A DNA stretch of 34,165 nucleotides from Bacteroidales bacterium (GTDB lineage: Bacteria > Bacteroidota > Bacteroidia > Bacteroidales > JAIPAH01): the NCBI GenBank assembly GCA_021740175.1, contig JAIPAH010000018.1, forward strand, positions 1-34,165, written 5' to 3'. How positions within the stretch are numbered: position 1 is the stretch's first letter; each line of letters begins with the position of its first letter. Below the pieces are notes generated by a model. The model saw nothing but the letters and a program-made list of their open reading frames with translations, did not search any database and had not been told where the DNA came from. The position numbers and the translations under genes were made by a program. Below are positions 15,610-24,167 of the stretch, piece by piece.

Positions 15610-15614
15610 AAACA

Positions 15615-16151
15615 TCATTTCTTCTCCTCCATCTTTTCCAGTTTATCCATGCCATGCATATCCATGTTCCGGCCGATTTCCGAAATGGTTTTCATGTCAA
15701 AAAGTCCGGAAAAATTCATAAACACCGTCTCGCCGGGATCATCGGCGATCATCAGCAGCTCGGAAATTTTATCCCCTTTGCGCCTGGCATAGAACTTCAC
15801 ATCCGAATCATTATCTTTTATCGACATCATCTCCACATAATTGTCCGGGTCGAAAGTGTTTTTTACATCCTTATAAAAGCTATTGTCCTTTTTATCTTCT
15901 TTTTTGTAAGTAAGGATTTTCATTCCATCCATTTTGGAAACCGCTTCCATAACCTGTTTCGCTTCTTCATCCTCCATGTTCGCCGTATCTACCTCCATCC
16001 CGGCCATCATTTGAAACATCTCACTAGAAATATTCACAGCCGTGATATTTTCCTGTCCGGCATATTTTTCATAAAGCTTGTCAGCCGCCATATTTTGCGC
16101 CAATACCCAAACGGGGAGCAATCCTAATAATAGCAATGTTAATCGTTTCAT
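15615..16151 (-). CDS. DUF4252 family exported protein
   Basis: A 178-residue protein with a signal peptide (MKRLTLLLLGLLPVWVLAQ). The body has the DUF4252 pattern: LYEKYAGQENITAVNISSEMF near the start, ILTYKK, then KDNDSDVKFYARRKGDKISELLMI and FMNFSGLFDMKTISEI. No lipobox cysteine is present, so it should be soluble in the periplasm. It is the last gene of the sigma/anti-sigma operon, four bases after the anti-sigma stop codon. DUF4252 genes next to ECF sigma factors are a common Bacteroidota arrangement, which suggests it is a target or accessory of that regulon. Confidence 0.85.
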   Translation of the reverse strand: MKRLTLLLLGLLPVWVLAQNMAADKLYEKYAGQENITAVNISSEMFQMMAGMEVDTANMEDEEAKQVMEAVSKMDGMKILTYKKEDKKDNSFYKDVKNTFDPDNYVEMMSIKDNDSDVKFYARRKGDKISELLMIADDPGETVFMNFSGLFDMKTISEIGRNMDMHGMDKLEKMEEKK

Positions 16152-16155
16152 ACTC

Positions 16156-16713
16156 TTATTTTTTTGTAGGTTGATAATTCGTAAAATTTTTAATCATAGT
16201 CATTTTTTGGTATCCTTTGCTAAAAGTCTTCAATTCGTCGAGCTCGCTCACCGACTCCCGGTAATAGCTCACCTTATCGAATTTTCCCATAGCCTTCGGG
16301 AAATACTTCATATTTTGTGCTTGGGCCATTCCTTTGTTAAAATGGTCCCCCGCATAACCCAGGGCGATTTTGGTTTGCACAAACGCTCTTTTCACCTCCT
16401 CATCATCAGGGCGGCTAACCCGGTTGGTCAGCATAAAGCCTATACCAAAGAGCAATACAATGACCGCAGCAATACGCCAATTACGTATGCGCCGGTATTT
16501 TTTCCAGCGCACGTATGTTGAAAAGTTGGAAAAATCAATTTTACCGGCATGTTGCCCCCGCTCTTCTTTTATCATACCAAAATATTTTCGGTATTTTTCC
16601 AGGTGCGGGGGCACCTCTTCCCGGTTGAAAAAGCGCTTCAGCTCTTTTTCTTCTTCTAATGAAGTATTGCCTTCAAAATATTTTTCAATCAATTCATCTA
16701 TTTCCTGATGCAT
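16156..16713 (-). CDS. Putative membrane anti-sigma factor
   Basis: A 185-residue protein with no signal peptide. Residues ~1-85 are a soluble, charged N-terminus (HQEIDELIEKYFEGNTSLEEEKELKRFF, an opening typical of Bacteroidota anti-sigma proteins). A single membrane helix follows at about 88-105 (IAAVIVLLFGIGFMLTN), then ~80 residues predicted outside the membrane. Its start overlaps the end of the sigma gene by 20 bases, so translation is probably coupled. Family similarity is weak and the role is inferred mainly from size, topology and position next to the ECF sigma factor. Confidence 0.7.
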   Translation of the reverse strand: MHQEIDELIEKYFEGNTSLEEEKELKRFFNREEVPPHLEKYRKYFGMIKEERGQHAGKIDFSNFSTYVRWKKYRRIRNWRIAAVIVLLFGIGFMLTNRVSRPDDEEVKRAFVQTKIALGYAGDHFNKGMAQAQNMKYFPKAMGKFDKVSYYRESVSELDELKTFSKGYQKMTMIKNFTNYQPTKK

Positions 16714-17209
16714 AATGCTCCTGTTTTAATAACGCTTCTCTAACTGTTTTACGAGCCCTTGACAAATTCACCCGAATATTATTCACACTCATCCCGGTTA
16801 TTTCGGTAATTTCATCAAACTCCATCTCTTCTACATCTCTCAGGTGAATCACCATCCTTTGTTGCTCGGGAAGCGTGAAAAAGATATTTTTGATCATCCT
16901 GTTCGTATCCTTCATCTCCGTATGGAACTCCGGTGTATTCAAATCGAGTGAGGGATTGGCCTCTTCAAGCTCCGTGGTTTTACTGCGCTTGGTTTTAAGA
17001 AAATCCAGGCTAAGGTTTTTAGTGATAACCATAGCCAATGCCTCAACGTTTTGGTATTGTTTAAGAACGCTGCGCCTCTCCCACAACCGGATAAAAACTT
17101 CCTGGACGATATCCTGTGCTTCGCCGTCATGTTGGGTCACCTGGCGTGCAAAACGATACAGTTTATCCTTCAGTGGCAAAATCCGCTTTTTATATTCCGT
17201 GAGTTCCAT
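16694..17209 (-). CDS. ECF sigma-70 family RNA polymerase sigma factor
   Basis: A 171-residue sigma factor of extracytoplasmic-function size. Region 2 spans about residues 15-80 (YRFARQVTQHDGEAQDIVQE, FIRLWERR, ITKNLSLDFLKTKRS) and region 4 about 110-165 (FTLPEQQRMVIHLRDVEEM, FDEITEITGMSVNNIRVNLS with the helix-turn-helix). It heads an operon with the anti-sigma-like and DUF4252 genes. The signal it responds to cannot be read from the sequence. I found no clear housekeeping promoter upstream, which would fit self-activation by this sigma factor, though its target motif is unknown. Confidence 0.92.
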   Translation of the reverse strand: MELTEYKKRILPLKDKLYRFARQVTQHDGEAQDIVQEVFIRLWERRSVLKQYQNVEALAMVITKNLSLDFLKTKRSKTTELEEANPSLDLNTPEFHTEMKDTNRMIKNIFFTLPEQQRMVIHLRDVEEMEFDEITEITGMSVNNIRVNLSRARKTVREALLKQEHYASGNR

Positions 17210-17282
17210 TATTCATAATTAGGACGATAGAAAAAGGATTACATTACAAAATAAACAACAATTCTTTTCATTATTGAGTCTG

Positions 17283-17405
17283 GTCTAAAAAGCCTTAAAA
17301 CTGCTGATTTTTACCATTTTTACCATTTTTACCCCTAACTGCTAAAAATCAGCAGTCTAAGAAAGTCCCCTTCAGGGGATTTAGGGGTCATAAGGCTTTT
17401 TAGAC
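17283..17405. repeat. Nested-palindrome repeat, copy B
   Basis: Outer arms GTCTAAAAAGCCTT (17283-17296) and AAGGCTTTTTAGAC (17392-17405) are perfect 14-bp reverse complements. Inside, ACTGCTGATTTTTA (17300-17313) and TAAAAATCAGCAGT (17343-17356) form a second perfect 14-bp stem, and GTCCCCTTCAGGGGAT (17365-17380) adds a third short one. Its right half reads almost the same as the reverse complement of copy D's left half, so B and D are in opposite orientation. Confidence 0.8.
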
Positions 17406-17476
17406 TGAGCTCATTATTCTGTTTTTCAATCTTTTATCGTAGGCGAAAAGTTTTAACAAAAACTAATCCCACTCAA

Positions 17477-17507
17477 TTTGTGTGGGAATAAATTTTACCT
17501 ATTTTTG
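17477..17507 (+). promoter_or_regulatory. Promoter of the peptide transporter
   Basis: TTTG (17477-17480), a 19-nt spacer and TATTTTTG (17500-17507) match the Bacteroidota consensus at every fixed position. Transcription should start near 17513, giving a leader of about 165 bases. Confidence 0.75.
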
Positions 17508-17679
17508 TCTGCTTCAGTAAAAACCCGTTTTTCATAAAAGGGTATAAAAATCCGGAAAATTATAAATGGATTGACACTGAAGAGTAAACAAAATGAAAGG
17601 GAATTCAAAAAAGACATCCGAAACAAGGATTTCTTAGGAATTAAAAGAAAAATAAGTTATTAACTAAAAAGACACAATT

Positions 17680-19413
17680 ATGTTTTCAGGACATCCTAAA
17701 GGACTATTTGTTGCGTTTTTTGCCAATATGGGAGAGCGATTCAGCTATTACACCATGTTGGCAATTTTTGTACTTTTCCTGCAGGCCAGGTTTAACATGA
17801 GTGCAGGATCAGCTGGCGATTACTACGGTGGTTTCCTTTTCGGAATTTATTTCCTGCCTATTTTGGGAGGTATCATCGCAGACAGGTGGGGATATGGTCG
17901 AACCATCATGTGGGGGTTAACCATCGCATTTATCGGGAAGATTATCCTAACAATGCCCGGTTTCACACAGGAAGGATATTTTGGTATAAATACGGAGCTG
18001 ATAATAATTATTGTCGCCCTGTTTGTTATATCATTGGGAACCGGTTTATTCAAAGGAAACCTTCAGGCCCTGGTCGGGAAATTATATGATGAACCCAGAT
18101 TTGCCCCGCAGCGCGATAATGCTTTCAACATCTTTTATATGGGCATTAACATTGGGGCCTTCCTTGCACCCTTTGCGGCTACAGGTGCTGTAAATTATGT
18201 GCTGGGCCTGAAAAATTTCGCTTACGAAAACAGCATGCCCCATTTAGCCACGCTCAATGAAAAAGCTCATCCCTTCCTGGATAAAATGATAAACACGGTG
18301 CAAACTCATTTTACCGGCGCGATGCATTACAATGACAAAATAGCAAGCATTCAGCAGGAAATGGGAGCTGCAAGTGGTAGCATTACTGAATTTGCCAACA
18401 CTTACACCCAGTCATTATCATACGGTTATAGTTCCGCATTAGGGGTGGCAGCAGTAGCTATGATTATTTCACTGATTGTTTTCCAAGTGTTTAGGAAGCA
18501 TTTCAGTCATGCTGACCTGACTCAAAAGCAAGCCAAAGAAAAAGCAGCTCGGGAAGGTAAAGAAGACACCAGCGTCACCATGTCGAAAGAAGAAGAAAAG
18601 AAACGACTGGTAGCCCTTAGCCTTATTTTTATAACGGTTGCCTTTTTCTGGATGGCATTCCATCAAAACGGATTTACGCTGACAATTTTTGCCCGGGATT
18701 ACACTGTGAGCGAGGTAAGCAAATTCAATTACATGTTCTTTGATCTGCGCTCATTCATACCCATACTGGTTGCTATTGGCGGTCTTATTCTGATGCTCAG
18801 AAGAAAAGCTGCGATGAAATTCAGAGGAATCGGGGCGGCCCTTTTTGCTACCGGTGCTGCTCTTGCCATTTGGGCATATTCTACCTTTGAATCAAACCCG
18901 GTTATTGAACCCCAGCTCTTCCAGTCATTTAACCCGATATTTATCGTATTCCTCACACCGCTGATAGTCGGATTCTTTATCTGGCTGCGTAAAAGAGGTA
19001 AAGAACCTTCATCACCCAGGAAAATTGGTACAGGGATGTTCATCACAGCGCTAGGATTCGTTGTGATGATGATTGCGGCTTTCCAATTGCAAAGCGTGAC
19101 CGGTTTGAGTCCCTATTGGTTGATAAGTACATATTTCGTATTAACGATTGCTGAACTTTTCTTAAGTCCTATCGGGATCTCATTCGTAGCCAAAGTGGCT
19201 CCGCCACGATTTAGCGGACTTGCCCAGGGTGGTTGGCTTGGTGCTACCGCTATCGGTAACCTGCTGGCCGGACTGGTCGGAAAGCTTTGGGATATCGTTG
19301 CGCTATGGCAATTCTTCCTGTTACTGGTGGTACTCACACTACTGTCCGGAATATTCATCTTCTCTATCATGAAAACGCTGGAGAATGCGAGCCAATCATC
19401 GGAAAACAAATAA
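17680..19413 (+). CDS. POT/PTR2-family proton-coupled peptide transporter
   Basis: A 577-residue inner-membrane protein with about 12-14 hydrophobic helices. The N-terminus FVAFFANMGERFSYYTMLAI is the family's first-helix signature, and FNIFYMGINIGAFLAPFAA is the PTR2 motif in helix 5. POT transporters import di- and tripeptides with protons. The helix-1 motif ExxERFxYY reads NMGERFSYY here: the first glutamate, part of the proton-coupling site in characterised members, is asparagine. A long charged and amphipathic loop lies near residues 185-265. It has a clear promoter of its own, and a small lipoprotein gene follows after 30 bases, probably cotranscribed. Confidence 0.9.
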   Translation: MFSGHPKGLFVAFFANMGERFSYYTMLAIFVLFLQARFNMSAGSAGDYYGGFLFGIYFLPILGGIIADRWGYGRTIMWGLTIAFIGKIILTMPGFTQEGYFGINTELIIIIVALFVISLGTGLFKGNLQALVGKLYDEPRFAPQRDNAFNIFYMGINIGAFLAPFAATGAVNYVLGLKNFAYENSMPHLATLNEKAHPFLDKMINTVQTHFTGAMHYNDKIASIQQEMGAASGSITEFANTYTQSLSYGYSSALGVAAVAMIISLIVFQVFRKHFSHADLTQKQAKEKAAREGKEDTSVTMSKEEEKKRLVALSLIFITVAFFWMAFHQNGFTLTIFARDYTVSEVSKFNYMFFDLRSFIPILVAIGGLILMLRRKAAMKFRGIGAALFATGAALAIWAYSTFESNPVIEPQLFQSFNPIFIVFLTPLIVGFFIWLRKRGKEPSSPRKIGTGMFITALGFVVMMIAAFQLQSVTGLSPYWLISTYFVLTIAELFLSPIGISFVAKVAPPRFSGLAQGGWLGATAIGNLLAGLVGKLWDIVALWQFFLLLVVLTLLSGIFIFSIMKTLENASQSSENK

Positions 19414-19443
19414 AGAATAGTAACCTTTGAAAAGAATAAAACT

Positions 19444-19848
19444 ATGAAAACACGTTTAATAATCATCACGGGCTTTTTGTTAAGTATATTCCTCCTTGGT
19501 GGCTGTGGCTCGGAAAAAGCCCCGGAGGATCTTAAAACCGATGTGAAGGAGATTCAGAAACTCGAAAAACAATCAGAAGATCTGAGTAGTGCTGATGAAG
19601 CCTTCTCACTACTGAGAAACTTAAATCAGGCCATGAAAAGTGTACGGGATAAAATCCTTGAGTTAGATAAAAAATACCGTAACGCTTCAGAAGCTGAAAA
19701 AAAGAAAATGGTCGATAATTTCACAGAAATAAATAAAGAGATCGATAAATCGCTAAAGGTCATAAGGAAAAACATCAAACCTTATGAAGATGATGAGCAA
19801 GTAAGCAACATGATTGATAAGCTGGAAGGTATGCTTATCTCTAAATAG
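19444..19848 (+). CDS. Small coiled-coil lipoprotein
   Basis: A 134-residue protein. The signal peptide ends in a lipobox, LLGGC, with the lipidated cysteine at residue 21. The mature part is highly charged and helical (EIQKLEKQSEDL, VRDKILELDKKYRNASEAEKKKM), probably a short coiled coil in the periplasm attached to a membrane. I do not recognise a family. It starts 30 bases after the peptide transporter and is followed by a strong terminator, so the two are probably one transcript. Confidence 0.75.
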   Translation: MKTRLIIITGFLLSIFLLGGCGSEKAPEDLKTDVKEIQKLEKQSEDLSSADEAFSLLRNLNQAMKSVRDKILELDKKYRNASEAEKKKMVDNFTEINKEIDKSLKVIRKNIKPYEDDEQVSNMIDKLEGMLISK

Positions 19849-19873
19849 AATTATTGGCAGAATTTTTCTAAAG

Positions 19874-19907
19874 GCAGGCCGGTTATGTGATCGGCCTGCT
19901 TTTTTTG
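19874..19907 (+). terminator. Rho-independent terminator after the lipoprotein gene
   Basis: GCAGGCCG (19874-19881) pairs perfectly with CGGCCTGC (19892-19899) around a 10-nt loop, followed directly by eight T. Confidence 0.9.
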
Positions 19908-19910
19908 TGC

Positions 19911-19918
19911 TAAATTTG
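19911..19918 (+). promoter_or_regulatory. -7 element just before the radical SAM gene
   Basis: TAAATTTG fits TAnnTTTG and ends five bases before the ATG at 19924. Transcription would start at or next to the start codon. A matching -33 box is not visible; the preceding bases are the upstream terminator. Confidence 0.45.
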
Positions 19919-19923
19919 CATTG

Positions 19924-20865
19924 ATGAATAGATATAAGTGGGGACATAGCAGGCGATTTAACGATTACCCGAACTATTTCAGAAGACTTTTCGGTCAAAG
20001 AATTCAAAAACTTTCCATTAATGCAGGTTTTACTTGTCCCAACAGGGATGGCACTGCAGGGCACGGAGGTTGCACCTATTGCAACAACGATGCCTTTTCC
20101 CCTCCATACTGCCGGCCCAAATACTCGATGGATTATCAGATAAGACAAGGGATTGATTTTCTGCAAAAACGATATAAGGCCGACAAATTCCTGGCCTACT
20201 TCCAGAACTACAGCAATACTTACGCCTCGCTCGATAAACTAAAAGGCATCTACAACCAGGCTCTCCGCTATCCTGAAATTGTAGGTTTAGTTATAGGCAC
20301 AAGGCCGGATGTGATAGACGATGAAAAACTGGCTTATTTCCAGGAGCTTTCCGGCGAAAAATACGTCATCCTTGAATATGGTATTGAATCCTGTTATAAC
20401 ACAACCCTCGGGCATATCAACCGGGGCCATAGCTTTGAGCAAAGCAAAGAAGCGATAGAACGGACAGCATCATTCGGAATAAAAACCGGAGCCCATATCA
20501 TGTTCGGGTTACCCGGAGAAACGCGCCGAATGATGCTCGACGAGGCGGAAATCCTGAATGAATTGCCTTTAAACAATATCAAATTTCACCAGCTTCAAAT
20601 CATGAAAGATACCGTCATGGGTAAGGAATATCTTCAGAATCCTGATAAATTCAGGCTCTTTGAGGTGGATGAGTACATCGAATTTATCATTGATTTTACG
20701 GAAAGGCTGAACCCGGATTTTGTTATCGAACGCTTTTCGGGGGAGGCTCCTTCTCAATATGTTTTGGCACCGGATTGGGGGATTCGTTCTCATGAAGTCA
20801 TGAGCCGCATTGAAAAGCGGATGCGCGAACGCAATACCTGGCAGGGAAGGTTGTTTGAAGGGTGA
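19924..20865 (+). CDS. TIGR01212 (YhcC-like) radical SAM protein
   Basis: A 313-residue cytosolic protein from the ATG at 19924 (a TTG three bases earlier is less likely). The iron-sulfur cluster motif is in FTCPNRDGTAGHGGCTYCNN near residues 36-55, with three cysteines in the YhcC/Elp3-like spacing rather than CxxxCxxC. GIESCYNTTLGHINRGHS and GIKTGAHIMFGLPGET are further family blocks. Length is normal for TIGR01212. E. coli YhcC belongs to this family; the substrate is not established to my knowledge. The gene follows a terminator and probably has its own promoter. Confidence 0.93.
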   Translation: MNRYKWGHSRRFNDYPNYFRRLFGQRIQKLSINAGFTCPNRDGTAGHGGCTYCNNDAFSPPYCRPKYSMDYQIRQGIDFLQKRYKADKFLAYFQNYSNTYASLDKLKGIYNQALRYPEIVGLVIGTRPDVIDDEKLAYFQELSGEKYVILEYGIESCYNTTLGHINRGHSFEQSKEAIERTASFGIKTGAHIMFGLPGETRRMMLDEAEILNELPLNNIKFHQLQIMKDTVMGKEYLQNPDKFRLFEVDEYIEFIIDFTERLNPDFVIERFSGEAPSQYVLAPDWGIRSHEVMSRIEKRMRERNTWQGRLFEG

Positions 20866-21157
20866 GTTTTTTTGTTCCTTGTTCCTTGTTTCGGATTCCG
20901 GATTTCGGATTTCGGATTGATTGGGCATTTGCCTTCGGTGTCATTTGTATTCACTGGGCTTGGGCGTAATTTGCTGCGATTGGATTAAGCAGGAGGATAA
21001 ATTATCATCAATTATATAAAACTTAAGCACCTAAGCACTTAAACACGTAAACACCAGTCATATAACTAAAAACTTAAAGTTCCTCAGATGCTAACGAGCT
21101 ATCATAGGAATTACGCATCCATTTTGCTAAGTTTGCAATCCGGGAAAGCGATAAAGA
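20866..21157 (+). other. Intergenic region with short tandem motifs
   Basis: No gene seen. It begins with TTGTTCCTTGTTCCTTG and a short TTTCGGAT tandem (about 20889-20918). TAAGTTTG at 21128-21135 fits the -7 element for the SpoU gene that starts at 21158. Confidence 0.5.
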
Positions 21158-21700
21158 ATGGATAAGAGAAACCTGGCTATAACCGCGTACAAGTACTTTG
21201 CAGATGATCAAAGTGATGAAGGATTAAATTCAAATGCCCCTTACCTGGTTGGTTTGGATCTGGGGAATCCAATGAATCACGGAGCACTGATTCGCCTGGG
21301 AGCGAATATTGGTGCTCGCCGGGTCTTTTTTACCAGCGATCCGAAGCAATTTTCCATGATTAAAATCCAAAAAACGGCCGGTTCCAGTCATACTTATATG
21401 CCATTTGAATTTACTTCCTTTGAAAACATCGTTAAAGAAATTCCCGCCGATTACCAATGGATAGCTATCGAAACCACCAAAAAAGCTACAAATCTCTATA
21501 AAACCACCTTACCGGATAAATGTGTCTTTATTGCAGGCAATGAAAGCTATGGAATGCCTGATAAGGTACTTCAGCATTGCGATAAGCGCGTCTATATTCC
21601 CCCGCCGGGAAAGACGAAATCAATGAATGTCTCGCATGCCATGGCTGTGACAATATTTGAATGGTTTCGGCAGCAAACTTTTGAAAGCAGGCATTTATAG
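21158..21700 (+). CDS. SpoU/TrmH-family RNA 2'-O-methyltransferase
   Basis: A 180-residue SPOUT enzyme consisting of the catalytic domain alone. The three family motifs are visible: NHGALIRLGANIGA (motif 1), FIAGNESYGMPDKVL (motif 2) and YIPPPGKTKSMNVSHAMAVT (motif 3, the knotted SAM site). These enzymes methylate the ribose 2'-OH of a tRNA or rRNA nucleotide. The asparagine and arginine of motif 1 and the serine-methionine-asparagine-valine-serine run of motif 3 are present, so it should be active. The target nucleotide cannot be told from sequence. It is alone in its transcription unit. Confidence 0.88.
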   Translation: MDKRNLAITAYKYFADDQSDEGLNSNAPYLVGLDLGNPMNHGALIRLGANIGARRVFFTSDPKQFSMIKIQKTAGSSHTYMPFEFTSFENIVKEIPADYQWIAIETTKKATNLYKTTLPDKCVFIAGNESYGMPDKVLQHCDKRVYIPPPGKTKSMNVSHAMAVTIFEWFRQQTFESRHL

Positions 21701-21935
21701 CCCCGGCAGGCTCTTTATTTCAAAAATGTCAGGCTCTATTCTTTTAAATTGACGATTGATTTGAAGAACTAATTTTTTGAGATTAAAGCTATATTATGTT
21801 TCATGCCTACGGAATTCAAATACCAATACAATACCCTTCACCCCGGTCTATCATCCAGGGTTACAAAATCGTTAATTTTTTCGAATCAACCGATATTTAG
21901 CATAGAGCAAAAATTATCATCAGTAAATCTTTCAC

Positions 21936-21943
21936 TAATTTTG
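21936..21943 (+). promoter_or_regulatory. -7 element of the YjjG-like gene
   Basis: TAATTTTG matches TAnnTTTG, 17 bases before the ATG at 21961. No convincing -33 box. Confidence 0.4.
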
Positions 21944-21960
21944 TAGCCAAATAAGGACAA

Positions 21961-22656
21961 ATGAAACAATACCGTCATTTATTTTTCGACCTGGACCGCA
22001 CCCTATGGGATTTTGAGGCTAATGCCGAGGAGACATTAAAAGATATCTATCTTAACCATGATTTACAGCAAAAAGGGATACCTTCTTTTGAGGAGTTTAA
22101 AAATTCCTATCGTTTGATTAACAAGAATTTGTGGGAGCAGTATAAGCAAGATAAAATCTCCAAAGAGCGGCTAAGCGTTGAACGATTCCGGCAGACGCTG
22201 GAATATTTCACCATTAAAGACGAAACCCTGGCTAAAAAGATTGCGGATGACTACATCACAATCAGCCCCACCAAGACCCGTCTTTTTCCTAATGTACATG
22301 AAACCCTTCATTACCTGGCGCCTAAATATCAGATACATATTTTGACCAACGGGTTTAACGAAGTGCAGTTTGTGAAACTCGAAAGAGCCGGTCTAAGAAA
22401 GTACTTCGATGCGATTATTACATCAGAAAATGCCGGAAGTAAGAAACCCGATCCGGGAATTTTCGAACATGCACTGGCTCAAACCCATGCTTCAAGAGAG
22501 GAAAGCCTGGTTATAGGGGATGATCCCGAGTCAGATATTGAAGGAGCTGCTAATATAGGGATAGACCAGGTTTTTGTGAACTACCAACAACTGAGTAATG
22601 GCATAGAGCCTACTTACGAAATCACTGATTTGAAAGAGTTACGAAAAATTTTATGA
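21961..22656 (+). CDS. YjjG-family HAD nucleotidase
   Basis: A 231-residue haloacid dehalogenase-type phosphatase. Motif I is FFDLDRTLWDF (catalytic Asp10 and Asp12), motif II ILTNG, motif III the lysine in AGSKKPDPGIF, and motif IV VIGDDPESDIEGA. The helical cap after motif I and the overall length match YjjG, which removes phosphate from non-canonical pyrimidine nucleotides as housecleaning. Substrate is inferred from family only. It converges with psd on the other strand with six bases between the stop codons. Confidence 0.88.
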   Translation: MKQYRHLFFDLDRTLWDFEANAEETLKDIYLNHDLQQKGIPSFEEFKNSYRLINKNLWEQYKQDKISKERLSVERFRQTLEYFTIKDETLAKKIADDYITISPTKTRLFPNVHETLHYLAPKYQIHILTNGFNEVQFVKLERAGLRKYFDAIITSENAGSKKPDPGIFEHALAQTHASREESLVIGDDPESDIEGAANIGIDQVFVNYQQLSNGIEPTYEITDLKELRKIL

Positions 22657-22662
22657 AGATAT

Positions 22663-23331
22663 TCATGATGCCGGTGCCAATCGGCCAATCACTGTCTTAC
22701 CTGCGGTAACCTTTTGATTGAGTTCGACATCAATGGTCGCATCCAGCGGCAGGAAAAGGTCAACCCTTGATCCGAATTTGATGATACCCACTTGATCCCC
22801 GCGCTCAACAGTCGTATCGGTAGCTGCATAACTAACAATCTTGCGGGCTACGTAGCCGGCTATTTGCCGGAATAAAACGTCGCCGTGTTTATTACCCACG
22901 ACTACGGTATTTTGTTCGTTTTTTTCGGAAGATTTAGGATGAGAAGCTATCAAGTATCTACCCGGATGGTATTTAACATATTTAATTAGCCCATTTATGG
23001 GGTACCAATTTACATGAACGTTAGTAATAGACATAAAGATGGAAACCTGCCTGCGAACATCCTTAAAAAATTCATTTTCTTCCACCTCTTCAATCACCAC
23101 AATCTTCCCATCCGCCGGGCATATAATTGTTCCGTCGTTATCAACCTCAAAAGGACGCTTGGGAACTCTGAAAAAGAGTCCCACAGTGACCAGGAAAATC
23201 AGGCTTGCGCCATAAATGATATACTGCAATACAACATAGCCTGACAATAACAGGCCAATGATGATATTGACTATCAACAATAAAACAAAAAACTTAAAAA
23301 TGACGCTATAGCCTACCTTATGTACTTTCAT
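22663..23331 (-). CDS. psd: Phosphatidylserine decarboxylase proenzyme
   Basis: A 222-residue membrane enzyme that makes phosphatidylethanolamine from phosphatidylserine. Two membrane helices lie at about residues 10-55. The short-form family motifs are present: CPADGKIV near 75, SIFMSITNVHVNWYPI near 105, and the self-cleavage site FGS in KFGSRVDLFLP, with Gly187-Ser188 as the processing point that creates the pyruvoyl cofactor. Its start codon shares one base with the end of cdsA, so the genes are translationally coupled and catalyse steps of one pathway. Confidence 0.93.
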   Translation of the reverse strand: MKVHKVGYSVIFKFFVLLLIVNIIIGLLLSGYVVLQYIIYGASLIFLVTVGLFFRVPKRPFEVDNDGTIICPADGKIVVIEEVEENEFFKDVRRQVSIFMSITNVHVNWYPINGLIKYVKYHPGRYLIASHPKSSEKNEQNTVVVGNKHGDVLFRQIAGYVARKIVSYAATDTTVERGDQVGIIKFGSRVDLFLPLDATIDVELNQKVTAGKTVIGRLAPAS

Positions 23332-24167
23332 TAACTCTCCAAAATCAATTTCATATATAAAAAAATCGCCGGTGCACTAAGTAAAACTCCGTCAAACCTG
23401 TCCAACATCCCACCGTGCCCCGGCAAAATACTACCAGAATCTTTCACGTTAAAATTTCTCTTTAAGAGAGATTCTACTAAGTCGCCAACTGTTGCAAAGA
23501 TAATAATAATTATGGCATAAAACACATAGCTAATATTTTGATAATTTTCAAAATAATTACCTGCCAACCAAGCTATTACCAATGCCAGAAGTGCACCTCC
23601 AAAAAACCCTTCCCAAGTCTTTTTAGGAGAAACAGATGGGAGCAATTTATGTTTGCCAATAAGTAAGCCGGTTAAATACGCTCCTGTATCATTGACCCAA
23701 ATAAGAACAAAAAATGCCAGGAGAAATTGATACGGTTCACTGCCTGTTTGAAAACCGAATTGATAGATATTATTCAATAAAGCCAATGGTACAATCACAT
23801 ACACCATAGCTATCAGGGCAAACGTAATATTCAGGAAAGGGTTTTTCTCACGGCGAAACAACTCCAGGGCAAAAAATGCCAAAACAGGTGCAATAAGCAA
23901 CAACAGGTATACATCGTTGAAAATCTCCATAGTATGCAAAGCTATGATGGCATACACCATGGCGCTAATCAGCAGGGAGAAACCCAAATGAGGGCGGGCG
24001 CGACCTTTAAAGTTTATTAAAAACTCAGATACTGTAAGAAGGCCTATCACCAAAAAAAGTATTGCTGTGATGACCGGGCTTATAATAATAGCCGTAACCG
24101 TAATTGCAACATATAGGATGCCGGTAATTGCCCTTTGGTAGAAATTATTCACTTTGCGATTTTTCAA
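23331..24167 (-). CDS. cdsA: Phosphatidate cytidylyltransferase
   Basis: A 278-residue inner-membrane protein with about eight hydrophobic helices. It makes CDP-diacylglycerol from phosphatidic acid and CTP. The C-terminal signature SLLKRNFNVKDSGSILPGHG, continued by GMLDRFD, is complete, and SPKKTWEGFFGG is the second conserved block. Its start overlaps the DUF2007 gene by 23 bases and its stop touches psd, so DUF2007-cdsA-psd are one phospholipid operon. Confidence 0.96.
   Translation of the reverse strand: MKNRKVNNFYQRAITGILYVAITVTAIIISPVITAILFLVIGLLTVSEFLINFKGRARPHLGFSLLISAMVYAIIALHTMEIFNDVYLLLLIAPVLAFFALELFRREKNPFLNITFALIAMVYVIVPLALLNNIYQFGFQTGSEPYQFLLAFFVLIWVNDTGAYLTGLLIGKHKLLPSVSPKKTWEGFFGGALLALVIAWLAGNYFENYQNISYVFYAIIIIIFATVGDLVESLLKRNFNVKDSGSILPGHGGMLDRFDGVLLSAPAIFLYMKLILES

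Larger units (their letters stand above)
15274..15614. other. Convergent intergenic region with palindromic repeat and VNTR
   Basis: Lies between two convergent stop codons. It holds nested-palindrome repeat copy A (15341-15415) and a 15-unit 8-nt tandem repeat (15490-15609) listed separately. A 77-residue ORF at 15338-15571 only translates these repeats. Confidence 0.7.
17210..17679. other. Divergent intergenic region, sigma operon and peptide transporter
   Basis: About 470 bases with no gene. It contains nested-palindrome copy B (17283-17405), the transporter promoter (17477-17507) and a ~165-base leader before the transporter ATG in which I see no obvious riboswitch or small ORF. Confidence 0.6.
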
